This document shows positions 56,346 through 64,000 of a stretch of 64,000 nt of DNA, in pieces (within the stretch, counting starts at the first letter, position 1; each line of letters starts with the position of its first letter). A program made the position numbers and the translations under genes. The DNA is taken from positions 62,001-126,000 of the forward strand of contig PBYQ01000006.1 of assembly GCA_002729695.1 (NCBI GenBank). Reading direction: 5' to 3'. This stretch comes from Citromicrobium sp. GTDB lineage: Bacteria; Pseudomonadota; Alphaproteobacteria; Sphingomonadales; Sphingomonadaceae. The notes beneath the pieces were generated by a model, which did no database searches, had not been told where the DNA came from, and saw nothing but the letters and a program-made list of their open reading frames with translations.

Positions 56346-56963
56346 TCACAGCGCAGGATTGTCGTAGCAGTGCCACGTAAAAATGGCCGTCGCGCCGCGG
56401 TGGGGGCGCCAAGGCTCTGCAAGCGCGCGGGTGGCTTTTTCGTCGGGGCGTTCGTCGAGGCCGAGGATCTTGCCGATGCCGGCCATCACCGCGAGGTCGC
56501 CGGCGGGCCAGATGTCGGGCCGTCCTTCGGCGAACAGCAGGTAAATCTCGGCGGACCAGCGGCCGATGCCCTTGATGCGGGTAAGTTGCGCGATGGCTTC
56601 CTCATCGTCTTCGGGCAGGTTCTCGAGGTCCAGCTCGCCCGCGCCCACCAGTTCGCATAGCGATCGGGCATAGCCCTGCTTCTGGCGGGAGAGGCCGCAA
56701 GCACGCAGCGTGTCGAAATCGCGTTCGAGCAAACAGCCCGGACCGAAATCCTCGCCCAGTTCGCCCTCCAGCTTGCGCCACACGCTCGCGGCGGCGGCGA
56801 CGCTGACCTGCTGGCCGACGATGGTGCGCAGCAATGTCTTGTACCCGGTCGGGCGGATGCGCGGTTCGGGGTAGCCCGCGATCTCGAGCGCGCGGGCGAT
56901 GCCCGGCTCCTGCGCTGCAACCGCGTCGAGGCCCTGCTTTATCTGCTTCGCGCTCAATCCCAT
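56346..56963 (-). CDS. AlkA-like DNA-3-methyladenine glycosylase (HhH-GPD)
   Basis: A 205-residue base-excision glycosylase of the helix-hairpin-helix superfamily. [19 protein letters not shown] is the family's conserved helix, the hairpin is [17 protein letters not shown], and the catalytic aspartate is in [11 protein letters not shown]. The N-terminal domain of E. coli AlkA is missing, which is usual for the short alphaproteobacterial form. No iron-sulfur cluster cysteines are present. It is divergent from the ferredoxin gene. Confidence 0.88.
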   Translation of the reverse strand: MGLSAKQIKQGLDAVAAQEPGIARALEIAGYPEPRIRPTGYKTLLRTIVGQQVSVAAAASVWRKLEGELGEDFGPGCLLERDFDTLRACGLSRQKQGYARSLCELVGAGELDLENLPEDDEEAIAQLTRIKGIGRWSAEIYLLFAEGRPDIWPAGDLAVMAGIGKILGLDERPDEKATRALAEPWRPHRGATAIFTWHCYDNPAL

Positions 56964-57071
56964 CGCAGTTACCCTCTCTCGCCGTCTTGCATTGCCGAAA
57001 CGCAGCTTTTAGCAGCCTCGTCAACGGCGGGGCGTGGCGCACGATCCCCCGCGGATGGAAAAGGACGTTCA

Positions 57072-57389
57072 ATGCCCAAGCTTACCGTGGTCGACCGCAG
57101 CGGAACCGAACGCATGATCGAGGTCGGGGACGGCCTGACCGTGATGGAGGCCATCCGCGACAACGGGTTCGACGAATTGCTGGCGCTGTGCGGTGGCTGT
57201 TGCTCGTGTGCGACCTGCCATGTGCATGTCGACCCGGCCTTCGCCGACAAGCTGCCCGCGATGAGCGAGGACGAGGACGACTTGCTCGAAAGCAGCGACC
57301 ACCGCAACGAAACCTCGCGCCTGTCGTGCCAGATCGAGTTCACCGCCGATCTCGACGGCCTGAAGGTGCAGATCGCACCAGAGGACTGA
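57072..57389 (+). CDS. Adrenodoxin-type 2Fe-2S ferredoxin
   Basis: A 105-residue electron carrier. The cluster cysteines are Cys40, Cys46, Cys49 and Cys86 (CX5CX2CX36C), as in vertebrate-type ferredoxins that serve P450s or Fe-S assembly. An extra pair, Cys43 and Cys44, lies within the loop. The acidic helix [12 protein letters not shown] is the usual partner-binding surface. No redox partner is adjacent. Confidence 0.93.
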   Translation: MPKLTVVDRSGTERMIEVGDGLTVMEAIRDNGFDELLALCGGCCSCATCHVHVDPAFADKLPAMSEDEDDLLESSDHRNETSRLSCQIEFTADLDGLKVQIAPED

Positions 57390-57464
57390 GCGGCAAGGCA
57401 AGCTTGCGCGCGCGATAGTTTATCGCGGTTGCTGCAGGCTGCGGTGACGGTCTAGGTTGCTCCA

Positions 57465-58475
57465 ATGGCTTCTCCCGCACCGCTTTCGCGTACCCTCGAT
57501 CTCATTGGCAACACTCCGCTCGTCCGGCTCGCCGGGCCGAGCGAGGCTGCCGGTTGCGACATCTACGGGAAGTGCGAATTCACCAATCCGGGCGGATCGG
57601 TGAAGGATCGCGCGGCGCTTTGGATCATCCGCGATGCCGAGGCGAAGGGCCTGCTGAAGCCCGGCGGTACGGTGGTCGAAGGGACGGCGGGCAATACCGG
57701 GATCGGGATCGCGCTGGTCGCCAACGCGCTCGGCTACAAGACCGTGATCGTCATGCCCGACAACCAGTCGCGCGAGAAGATGGACACGCTGCGCGCATTG
57801 GGCGCGGAGCTGGTCACGGTGCCGCCGACCAAGTTCGCCAATCCCTGCCACTTCGTCCACACATCGCGTCGCCTTGCGGAAGAGGCCGAAGGGGCGGTCT
57901 GGGCCAACCAGTTCGACAATACCGCCAACCGCAAGGCGCATATCGAAAGCACCGCGCCCGAGCTGTGGGAACAGCTCGAGGGCCGGATCGACGGGTTTAC
58001 CTGCGCGGCGGGCACGGGCGGTACGATTGCCGGGGTAGGTCTTGGCCTCAAGGCATTCGACGAGAACATCCGCATCGCGCTGACCGACCCGCATGGCGCG
58101 GCGCTCTATAATTATTACACGCATGGCGAGCTTGAGTCCGAGGGATCATCGGTCGCGGAAGGGATCGGGCAGGGGCGGATCACCGCCAATCTGGAAGGCG
58201 CGCCGATCGACACGCAGTTCCGCATCTCGGACGAGGAAGGCCTGCACTGGGTCGCGCGGCTTTTGCAGGAGGAAGGGCTGTGCCTCGGCCTGTCGTCGGG
58301 CATCAACATTGCGGGTGCCGTCGCGCTGGGCAAACAGCTGGTGGCCGATGGCCGTAAAGACGCACGAGTGGCGACGATCCTGTGCGACACCGGCTTTCGC
58401 TACCTCTCGACCATTTACGACGCGGCGTGGCTGCGTGCGAAGGGCCTGCCGGTGTTCGAATGGCTGACCGATTGA
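57465..58475 (+). CDS. Cysteine synthase family protein
   Basis: A 336-residue PLP-dependent beta-replacement enzyme making cysteine from O-acetylserine and sulfide. The PLP lysine is in NPGGSVKDRAALW, the substrate loop is EGTAGNTGIGIA, and the phosphate loop is GTGGTIAG. The ending CDTGFRYLSTIYDAAWL is typical of the CysK/CBS-like group. The branch used in sphingomonads may accept other thiol donors, so the symbol is left open. Confidence 0.88.
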   Translation: MASPAPLSRTLDLIGNTPLVRLAGPSEAAGCDIYGKCEFTNPGGSVKDRAALWIIRDAEAKGLLKPGGTVVEGTAGNTGIGIALVANALGYKTVIVMPDNQSREKMDTLRALGAELVTVPPTKFANPCHFVHTSRRLAEEAEGAVWANQFDNTANRKAHIESTAPELWEQLEGRIDGFTCAAGTGGTIAGVGLGLKAFDENIRIALTDPHGAALYNYYTHGELESEGSSVAEGIGQGRITANLEGAPIDTQFRISDEEGLHWVARLLQEEGLCLGLSSGINIAGAVALGKQLVADGRKDARVATILCDTGFRYLSTIYDAAWLRAKGLPVFEWLTD

Positions 58476-58500
58476 CGGCCACGATCCACGCTTTACCCTT

Positions 58501-58845
58501 ATGCGCATGCCCCTGATCCCCCATACCGACCGAACGGAGACGGATTCGCGCAACCGGGCGTTGAGCGCGGAGGTGACGCAGCGCCTGCGCACCGGAATAG
58601 GCGGGATCCTGGTGGTCGTGATCGCGGTAGGAATTGCGAACGTGATTTTCACGCGTGCCCTGCAGAACGAGGAGACGACCGTCCCCCAGGCGGCGGCAAC
58701 CATCGAGCCGAGCGCTACGCCTACCTCAAGCGATCCGCTCAGCGATGCGGGAGTCGTCCCCGATCTTCCCGCGCAGGCAGACGAAGAGCCGGTCCCCGAA
58801 GGTCCCGTGCTTCCCGAAACGGGCGAGGGTGCCCCCATTGAATAA
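58501..58845 (+). CDS. Small bitopic membrane protein of unknown function
   Basis: A 114-residue protein with one transmembrane helix (TGIGGILVVVIAVGIANVIF, about residues 31-50) after a polar cytoplasmic N terminus. It has a Pro/Glu/Ala-rich, probably disordered tail outside. No domain is recognised. An ATG two codons later (58507) is an alternative start. It overlaps the next gene by a few bases, suggesting that the two act together. Confidence 0.65.
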   Translation: MRMPLIPHTDRTETDSRNRALSAEVTQRLRTGIGGILVVVIAVGIANVIFTRALQNEETTVPQAAATIEPSATPTSSDPLSDAGVVPDLPAQADEEPVPEGPVLPETGEGAPIE

Positions 58846-59632
58846 GACACTGCTCGCCGCCGGGCTCGGCGGGCTGCTTGTGATCGGCGCGACGGGCTTC
58901 GTGCTGTCGGGCGAGGGTGCTTCGTCGTCGGGCGTACAGATTGTGCCCGATGAACCGCACGGCGAGCGGTTTGGCCTGTCTTCGTCCCTGCCGATTTATC
59001 GTGCGCCGCAGGCCAGCGTTGCTGACGCATTGTCGCAAGGCGCAGGGAGGCCGCACTGGCTGCGCGCCGCGGTGGAAGCGCACAACAGCCTAGCACCGAT
59101 CGATGTGGTCGATCCGAACAGCCTTTCGCAGATCGATACGCTGCTGCTTATCCAGCCGCGCGCGCTGACCCCGGCGGAGTTCGTCGCGCTCGACCAATGG
59201 GTGCGCAAGGGTGGGCGGGTCCTGCTGGTCGCCGACCCCATGCTGGTTGGCGAGCCGCCCTTCGCTCTGGGCGACCCGCGCAATCCCCAGGCCATCGCGG
59301 TGACGGGTCCGATAGAGGCGCGCTGGGGGCTCGAACTGCAATCGGGAAAAATTGGGGACGGTGCGGAACGCTCCGTCAGCCTTGGCGCTCACGACATGCC
59401 CGTTTCGCTGGGCGGGACCTTCGCAAAGCGGCCGCCGACGGGCGGTAGTCCTGAGAATTCCGCGGATTGCGAACTTCGCACCGGGGGGCTGATAGCCACG
59501 TGTGCGATCGGTAAGGGGCGTGCCGTGCTCGTTGCAGATGCGACACTTTTCGAGGACCCGGAGGGCTCGCAGCAGGCACCGGAAATTTTCTGGTCGCTAC
59601 TAGGAATCCTTGGGGACGAGCCCTCGCGCTAG
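58838..59632 (+). CDS. Membrane-anchored DUF4350/GldG-like protein
   Basis: A 264-residue protein with an N-terminal anchor or signal (LLAAGLGGLLVIGATGFVLSG). The domain resembles the glutamine-amidotransferase-like fold of DUF4350 and GldG: TLLLIQPRALTPAEFVALDQWVRKGGRVLLVADPML, given here as two joined strands and helix, and GKGRAVLVADATLFEDP near the end. No catalytic cysteine is visible. The start is TTG at 58838, with GAGGG at good spacing, or GTG at 58829. It follows the small bitopic protein gene with overlap. Function is unknown. Confidence 0.65.
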   Translation: MNKTLLAAGLGGLLVIGATGFVLSGEGASSSGVQIVPDEPHGERFGLSSSLPIYRAPQASVADALSQGAGRPHWLRAAVEAHNSLAPIDVVDPNSLSQIDTLLLIQPRALTPAEFVALDQWVRKGGRVLLVADPMLVGEPPFALGDPRNPQAIAVTGPIEARWGLELQSGKIGDGAERSVSLGAHDMPVSLGGTFAKRPPTGGSPENSADCELRTGGLIATCAIGKGRAVLVADATLFEDPEGSQQAPEIFWSLLGILGDEPSR

Positions 59633-59945
59633 AACTTCCTCCTAGAAAAATCAGATACTTACTCGAACATGACTGTTCGGGCTGTGTGTCGTTTGGCGCG
59701 CGTTAACCAGATAATTTAAGCTTGTCAGGCACGTAAAACTGCCGCAAATTCGATTTACAGCGACGATCTCCACAGAGATTCCTAACTTTCCCCTTTAATC
59801 CCCAATCGTCCCGAGATAAGACAAGTCTCGTAACGGACAGGAATCGACTCGCGCGTGGGATGCCACGCGAACCGAGGCGCATGCGCGCCTCGGCACGGGA
59901 GAGCTCTGTCCATGGGGTGAAGCGCTCACAGGGGAAGAGCGGCAC
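59633..59945 (+). other. Promoter and leader region of the division/cell-wall cluster
   Basis: About 310 bases without a gene. It has an AT-rich segment around 59700-59790 likely to hold the dcw promoter. A 6-bp dyad CGAACA-N4-TGTTCG lies at 59664-59679. Two strong adjacent hairpins at 59852-59893 sit in the mraZ leader. G-rich TGGG-type motifs at 59857 and 59913 might be MraZ-binding boxes, but their spacing is not the usual ten bases. Confidence 0.45.
59852..59893 (+). promoter_or_regulatory. Two adjacent GC hairpins in the mraZ leader
   Basis: Hairpin 1 pairs 59852-59858 with 59863-59869 (7 bp, loop GATG). Hairpin 2 pairs 59872-59880 with 59885-59893 (9 bp, loop ATGC). They are two bases apart, about 50 bases before the mraZ GTG, and have no T-run. 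They may form a structured 5' leader, and the function is unknown. Confidence 0.5.
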
Positions 59946-60443
59946 GTGTCGGAAGTGTTTCAGGGATTTAGCGGGCAGGCCTTTTCGCTTCGCAGCGAAA
60001 AGGGTCGGTTCACGCTGCCTCCCGCATTCCGCAACGCGGTCAAGCTCTCCACCGTCGACCGCAAGCTGTGCCTGACCAAGCATGACAAGTGGGATTGCCT
60101 GGTCGGTTTCGGCATGAACCGGGTCGAAGATTTCGAGACGATCCTCGATCGCGAAGAGGAAGCGGCCTACAAGTTCGGGCGCGATTTCGACCGCGATACC
60201 CGCGCGATGCAGCTTCACAGCTTCGAAACTATGCCGTTCGACGACAGCGGTCGCTTCATCATGCCCGATTTCGTGAAGGATCTGGGCAAGATCGAGGACG
60301 CCTTGTTCTTCCAGGGTGCGGGGAAGTTCTTCACCGTCTGGAACCCCGCGAAGCTCTACGAAATGGGCCCCGAAATGGCGATGCCCAAGGCCGCCTGTCG
60401 CGCGCTGGAGAAAGAGGCGCTGGCGAAGGGGAAGAAGAAGTGA
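59946..60443 (+). CDS. mraZ: Transcriptional regulator MraZ
   Basis: A 165-residue AbrB-fold regulator that opens the division and cell-wall cluster and usually represses it. Two MraZ repeats are visible, beginning [17 protein letters not shown] and [19 protein letters not shown]. The start is GTG with GGGGAAG upstream. It overlaps rsmH by four bases (GTGA). Confidence 0.93.
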   Translation: MSEVFQGFSGQAFSLRSEKGRFTLPPAFRNAVKLSTVDRKLCLTKHDKWDCLVGFGMNRVEDFETILDREEEAAYKFGRDFDRDTRAMQLHSFETMPFDDSGRFIMPDFVKDLGKIEDALFFQGAGKFFTVWNPAKLYEMGPEMAMPKAACRALEKEALAKGKKK

Positions 60444-61399
60444 GCGCTTCGGCCCAATCCCCGCACGTCCCCGTCCTGCTCGACGAAGTGATCGCGGCAC
60501 TCAAGCCTGCGCCGGGCGAACTGATCGTCGACGGCACCTTCGGCGCAGGTGGCTACACCCGCGCGCTCCTGGGCGCGGGCGCGACCGTCCATGCCTTCGA
60601 TCGCGATCCGACCGCGATCGAAGCCGCGCAGGACTGGTCCGAATTGGCCGAAAGTCCGCCGCGCCTGATCTTCCATCGCCGCCCGTTTGCAGAAATGGCG
60701 GATGCGCTGGGCGAGCAGGGCGTCGCGCAGGTCGATGGCGTGGTGCTCGATATCGGGGTGTCGTCGATGCAGCTCGACCAGGCGGAGCGCGGGTTTTCCT
60801 TCGCTGCGGACGGGCCGCTCGACATGCGGATGGACCCCGACCTGCCCAGCGCTGCGGATTTCCTCAACAGCGCAGACGAGGGCGAAATCGCCGATGTGAT
60901 CTACGAATATGGCGAGGAAAGGCAGTCACGCCGCATCGCGCGTGCGATCGTCGCTGCGCGTCCGCTCGAAACCACGGGCCAGCTTGCCCGCCTCGTTCGC
61001 AAGGCGACCGGGCACAAGCCGCATGACAAGAAAGACCCCGCGACGCGCACCTTCCAGGCGATCCGCATCCACGTGAACGGAGAACTGGATCAGCTGCGCC
61101 GCGCGCTCGTCGCCGCCGAGCAGCTGCTCGCGCCCGGCGGACGGCTGGTCGTCGTGTCGTTTCATTCTCTCGAAGATCGTATCGTGAAGCGCTTCCTCCG
61201 GAACGCTTCCGGTCAGGTCGGCGGCGGCTCCCGCCATCTTCCCCTTAAGGAGGTGCCGCCGACCACGTTCGACAAACCGTCCCGCGCCGTGCGCGCGGGC
61301 GAGGCGGAGCTGCTGCGCAACCCCCGCGCGCGCTCCGCAATCCTACGCGCAGCCACCCGGACGCAACAGCCGGCAAGAGAGGAATGGATCGATGGTTAG
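60440..61399 (+). CDS. rsmH: 16S rRNA m4C1402 methyltransferase
   Basis: A 319-residue SAM-dependent methyltransferase acting on 16S rRNA. It starts [13 protein letters not shown], and the SAM site is [51 protein letters not shown] and [15 protein letters not shown] motifs are intact. The start is a GTG overlapping mraZ, and its end overlaps ftsL by eight bases. Confidence 0.95.
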   Translation: MSASAQSPHVPVLLDEVIAALKPAPGELIVDGTFGAGGYTRALLGAGATVHAFDRDPTAIEAAQDWSELAESPPRLIFHRRPFAEMADALGEQGVAQVDGVVLDIGVSSMQLDQAERGFSFAADGPLDMRMDPDLPSAADFLNSADEGEIADVIYEYGEERQSRRIARAIVAARPLETTGQLARLVRKATGHKPHDKKDPATRTFQAIRIHVNGELDQLRRALVAAEQLLAPGGRLVVVSFHSLEDRIVKRFLRNASGQVGGGSRHLPLKEVPPTTFDKPSRAVRAGEAELLRNPRARSAILRAATRTQQPAREEWIDG

Positions 61400-61859
61400 G
61401 GGCAGTCGCCTAAGGCAGATCGGCTGGGCAATCTGCATCGGTGTGGTGTTCGCCGGTTTCATGCTGCTGACCTTCCGGGTCAACGCGGTGAAGAGCGAAG
61501 TCGTGCGCGCCGAGCGCGAGATCGTCGTGCTCGAACGCGAGAAGCTGGCGATGGAAACCGAATTCGAAACGCGCGCCAACCAGCAGCAGCTGGCCGACTG
61601 GAACGCGATCGAGTTCGGCTACGCCTCGCCGCGTGCGGACCAGTTCCTCGAAACCGAGCGCCAGCTGGCGAGCTTCAGCGCACCCCGTGCGGCGGATTCT
61701 CCCCCGCCGATCCGCTTCGCGCGCGAAATGGAAGCGAGCGATTATCCAGCGCTGGTTTCGCCGCTGGCAGAGCATGACAAGCCCGGCGATGGCGAACCCG
61801 ACAAGGTTGCCGCGCCGGCTCAGGGTGAGGCGCGTATCGCGTTGGCGAGCTTCGACTAA
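61392..61859 (+). CDS. ftsL: FtsL-like cell division protein
   Basis: A 155-residue bitopic protein in the ftsL position. One transmembrane helix ([19 protein letters not shown]) is followed by a heptad-rich coiled coil ([20 protein letters not shown], with [13 protein letters not shown] after it) as in FtsL, which activates FtsWI at the septum. The C-terminal Pro/Asp-rich tail makes it longer than typical FtsL. Assignment rests on position and topology, because FtsL sequence is poorly conserved. Confidence 0.85.
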   Translation: MVRGSRLRQIGWAICIGVVFAGFMLLTFRVNAVKSEVVRAEREIVVLEREKLAMETEFETRANQQQLADWNAIEFGYASPRADQFLETERQLASFSAPRAADSPPPIRFAREMEASDYPALVSPLAEHDKPGDGEPDKVAAPAQGEARIALASFD

Positions 61860-63613
61860 TGGCAAGCATTCCGATCGACAGCATGGTTGCGGCGGGCCCC
61901 CTGCGGGTTGCCAACAAGCGACTAGAATCGCTGTTGGTCGCGCGGATGCGTGCGCTGCTGCTGATGCCTGCGTTCGGATTGATCGCGGTGGTCGCGCTGC
62001 TGCGGATTGCCTCTTTCGGGGTGCTCGGCGCGCCCGATACGCCGATGTCGATGGAACAGCGCCTGCTGCCGCCGCGCGGCGAGATCACCGATCGCAACGG
62101 CCTCCCGCTTGCGCGCAACTACGATGCCTTCGCGCTCTGGTTCAATCCTGCCGCGATGAAGGACGGCGGCAGCCCGCTGGTCCACACCCCCACCGAAGTG
62201 GCGGCGAAGCTTGCCGCGATCTTCCCCGAACTCGACCGGGCTGATGTCGCCGAGCGTCTGGCGAGCGGGAAGGCGCAATACCTGCGCCGTCGCCTGCTGC
62301 CTGAAGAAGCCAACAAGGTGTTCGAAATCGGCGAGCCCGCGCTCGAACTGCCTGCGGAGAAGGAACGTTTCTATCCGCAGGGGTCGATGGCGGCGCACGT
62401 GCTTGGCTACGTCAAGGACGGCAAGGGCTATCTGGGGATGGAAGCGGTCCTCGACGACCGGCTGACGGACGAGCGCCTGCGCGGGCAGCCGAGCGCCATA
62501 TCGCTCGACCTGCGCGTGCAGGGCGCGCTCGAGGATGAATTGCGCAAGGGCATGCTTTCGGTCAACGCGCGCGGCGCGGCGGGCGTGGTGCTGGATGTCG
62601 ATACCGGCGAAGTGGTCGCGCTTGCTTCGCTTCCCGCGTTCGACCCCAACGATGTCAAGCCGACGGACCTGATCGGTACCGAGGAGCAGCGACGTCTGAA
62701 GCAGCCATCCAATTCCTTCAACAGCGTGACCTACCAGGTGTACGAGCTCGGCTCGACCTTCAAGCCGATCACCATCGCGTCCGCCATCGACGCAGGTGTC
62801 GTTCGCGATCTCGGCCTGCGCTACGATGCAAAGCCGGTGAAAGTCGCCGGGCGTACGCTTGCGGACAGCCATAGCCTCGGAGACACGCTCAACGTGCCCG
62901 AAGCGTTGATTCACTCTTCCAACACCGTGACCGCGCGCGTCGCCGACAAGCTCGGTGGCGACAAGCTGCGCGACACCATGCGCTCCCTCGGCCTGGACGA
63001 GCGTCCCTACATCGAGCTGCCCGCGCGCGGTCAGCCGCTGTGGCCGGGCGAACACTGGTCGCGCATCACCACCATGACGGTCAGTTACGGGCACGGCATC
63101 GCGGTGACTCCGCTGCACCTTGCGTCGGCCTATGCAGCGCTGGTCAATGGCGGCATCTGGCGGCCTGCAACCCTGCTCAAGGTGGAACCCGGCACCGAAG
63201 TGAAGGGACGGCGGGTGTTCAAGGAAGATACCAGCGCCCGCATGCGCCAGCTGCTGCGGATGGTCGCGGTCTACGGCACCGGGCGGAGCGCCGATGCGCC
63301 GGGCTACCGTGTCGGTGGCAAGACCGGTTCGGCGGAAAAACCCTCGGCCCACGGCTATCGCAAGAAGAGCCTCGTCTCGACCTTTGCCGCAGCCTTTCCG
63401 ATGGACGATCCACGCTACGTCGTAATCGCGATGCTCGACGAGCCGCAGGGCACGACAGCCAGCTCCTACCAGCGGACTGCCGCCTGGAATGCTGCGCCGA
63501 TCGTGGGCAAGCTGATCCCGCGGATTGGGCCGATGCTGGATGTCCGTCCCGATCTGAGCCGCGATGTCGACATCTCCGACCTGCGGCCCCTCATCCGGAG
63601 CGATATCGAGTGA
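61859..63613 (+). CDS. ftsI: Septal peptidoglycan transpeptidase FtsI (PBP3)
   Basis: A 584-residue class B penicillin-binding protein that crosslinks septal wall. An N-terminal membrane helix (about residues 32-55) precedes the dimerisation domain (RGEITDRNGLPLARN). The transpeptidase domain has catalytic Ser299 in STFK, SSN at 353-355 and KTGS at 488-491. The start overlaps the ftsL stop (TAATG) and its stop overlaps the murE GTG. Confidence 0.95.
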   Translation: MASIPIDSMVAAGPLRVANKRLESLLVARMRALLLMPAFGLIAVVALLRIASFGVLGAPDTPMSMEQRLLPPRGEITDRNGLPLARNYDAFALWFNPAAMKDGGSPLVHTPTEVAAKLAAIFPELDRADVAERLASGKAQYLRRRLLPEEANKVFEIGEPALELPAEKERFYPQGSMAAHVLGYVKDGKGYLGMEAVLDDRLTDERLRGQPSAISLDLRVQGALEDELRKGMLSVNARGAAGVVLDVDTGEVVALASLPAFDPNDVKPTDLIGTEEQRRLKQPSNSFNSVTYQVYELGSTFKPITIASAIDAGVVRDLGLRYDAKPVKVAGRTLADSHSLGDTLNVPEALIHSSNTVTARVADKLGGDKLRDTMRSLGLDERPYIELPARGQPLWPGEHWSRITTMTVSYGHGIAVTPLHLASAYAALVNGGIWRPATLLKVEPGTEVKGRRVFKEDTSARMRQLLRMVAVYGTGRSADAPGYRVGGKTGSAEKPSAHGYRKKSLVSTFAAAFPMDDPRYVVIAMLDEPQGTTASSYQRTAAWNAAPIVGKLIPRIGPMLDVRPDLSRDVDISDLRPLIRSDIE

Positions 63614-64000
63614 AGTTGAACCCTCTTCTCGAAAAGTCGGGCCGTGCCGAACGTGGACCGGACGATGCCATGGTGACGGGCTTTGCGATCGACCATCGCA
63701 AAGTAGCGCCGGGCACGATTTTCGGCGCGTTCGAAGGCACAGTGGTCAACGGCGAGGATTTCATCGACGCTGCCGTCGCTGCGGGCGCGGTGGCGGTTGT
63801 TGCGCGGCCCGAAGCCAGGGTGGAGGGCGCGCTGCACATCTCCGATGCGGTTCCACGCCGTGCCTTCGCGCAGATATCGGCCCGCTATTTCACGCCGGTG
63901 CCTGCAACGATCGTCGCCGTGACGGGGACCAACGGAAAGACGTCGACTGCCGAAATGACCCGCCAGCTCTGGCGCATGCTGGGCGAGCGTGCTGCGAGCA
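63610..64000 (+). CDS. murE: UDP-MurNAc-tripeptide ligase MurE, 5' part (cut by window end)
   Basis: The first 130 residues of MurE, which adds the third stem-peptide residue, expected to be meso-diaminopimelate in this group. The N-terminal Mur domain (FAIDHRKVAPGTIFGAFEG) and the ATP loop GTNGKTS at residues 106-112 are present. The start is a GTG overlapping ftsI (GTGA). The specificity region lies beyond the window, so the amino acid added cannot be checked. Confidence 0.92.
   Translation, partial: MKLNPLLEKSGRAERGPDDAMVTGFAIDHRKVAPGTIFGAFEGTVVNGEDFIDAAVAAGAVAVVARPEARVEGALHISDAVPRRAFAQISARYFTPVPATIVAVTGTNGKTSTAEMTRQLWRMLGERAAS

Noticed and set aside
59664..59679. LexA-like box CGAACATGACTGTTCG before mraZ
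   Set aside because: The spacer is six bases, unlike the four-base Gram-positive box, and it lacks the direct GTTC-N7-GTTC form of alphaproteobacteria. Kept only as a dyad in the region note.
59698..59720. CtrA-like TTAA-N9-TTAA near the dcw promoter
   Set aside because: Spacing is nine instead of seven bases between half-sites, so it does not fit the CtrA consensus.

Overview
This 64 kb window is chromosomal DNA from a high-GC alphaproteobacterium. The most likely group is the Sphingomonadales, probably a marine Erythrobacteraceae-type heterotroph. The evidence is an Oar-type TonB-dependent receptor, a Tad pilus locus, a bpt-tamA-tamB string, the alphaproteobacterial runs ispH-thrB-rnhA and argS-SPOR-nagZ-scpAB-tatABC, and frequent ATGA/GTGA coupling. 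Genus is inferred only from gene order and protein style. I saw no rRNA, tRNA, CRISPR array, insertion sequence or prophage.

Layout. 1-3533: 3' part of clpB, then a TPR-sulfotransferase. 3676-6918: bidirectional terminator and a large TonB-dependent receptor on the minus strand. 7342-11429: thiolase, an inverted REP-like pair, a short-chain dehydrogenase, enoyl-CoA hydratase and mtnP (beta-oxidation plus methionine salvage). 11468-18793 (minus): Tad secretion genes cpaA-B-C-D-E-tadB-tadC, without the ATPase cpaF and without a Flp pilin. 18891-20966: an alpha/beta hydrolase and a DadA-type oxidoreductase. 21089-23500 (minus): ispH-thrB-rnhA. 23586-31288: a lipoprotein, then argS, a SPOR protein, nagZ, scpA, scpB and tatABC. 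31402-32292 (minus): two nearly identical small exported peptides and a possible microprotein. 32446-34107 (minus): an exported amidohydrolase.

34267-42854: ilvA, the N-end-rule transferase bpt, and the TamA/TamB outer-membrane assembly module. 43006-45218: a glycosyltransferase, then a two-gene module (XRE regulator plus six-helix membrane protein) preceded by a striking palindrome array. 45284-49989 (minus): glnA, glnB, argC, an orphan SH3 protein and an M17 aminopeptidase. 50061-53318: a DUF3298-like lipoprotein, map, ccmBA (minus) and phhB. 53315-56963 (minus): a short-chain dehydrogenase, an exported S9 peptidase and an AlkA-like glycosylase. 57072-59632: a 2Fe-2S ferredoxin, a cysteine synthase and two unknown membrane-linked proteins. 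59946-64000: start of the division and cell-wall cluster mraZ-rsmH-ftsL-ftsI-murE, cut by the window end.

Most of the window is housekeeping and envelope biology. The less ordinary parts are the palindrome array with its XRE/membrane pair, the duplicated 72-residue exported peptides with a possible CxxC microprotein beside them, the incomplete Tad locus, the orphan SH3 domain coupled to argC, the hairpin that hides the sulfotransferase start, and the structured leader in front of mraZ. I did not find a clear defence system or biosynthetic cluster.
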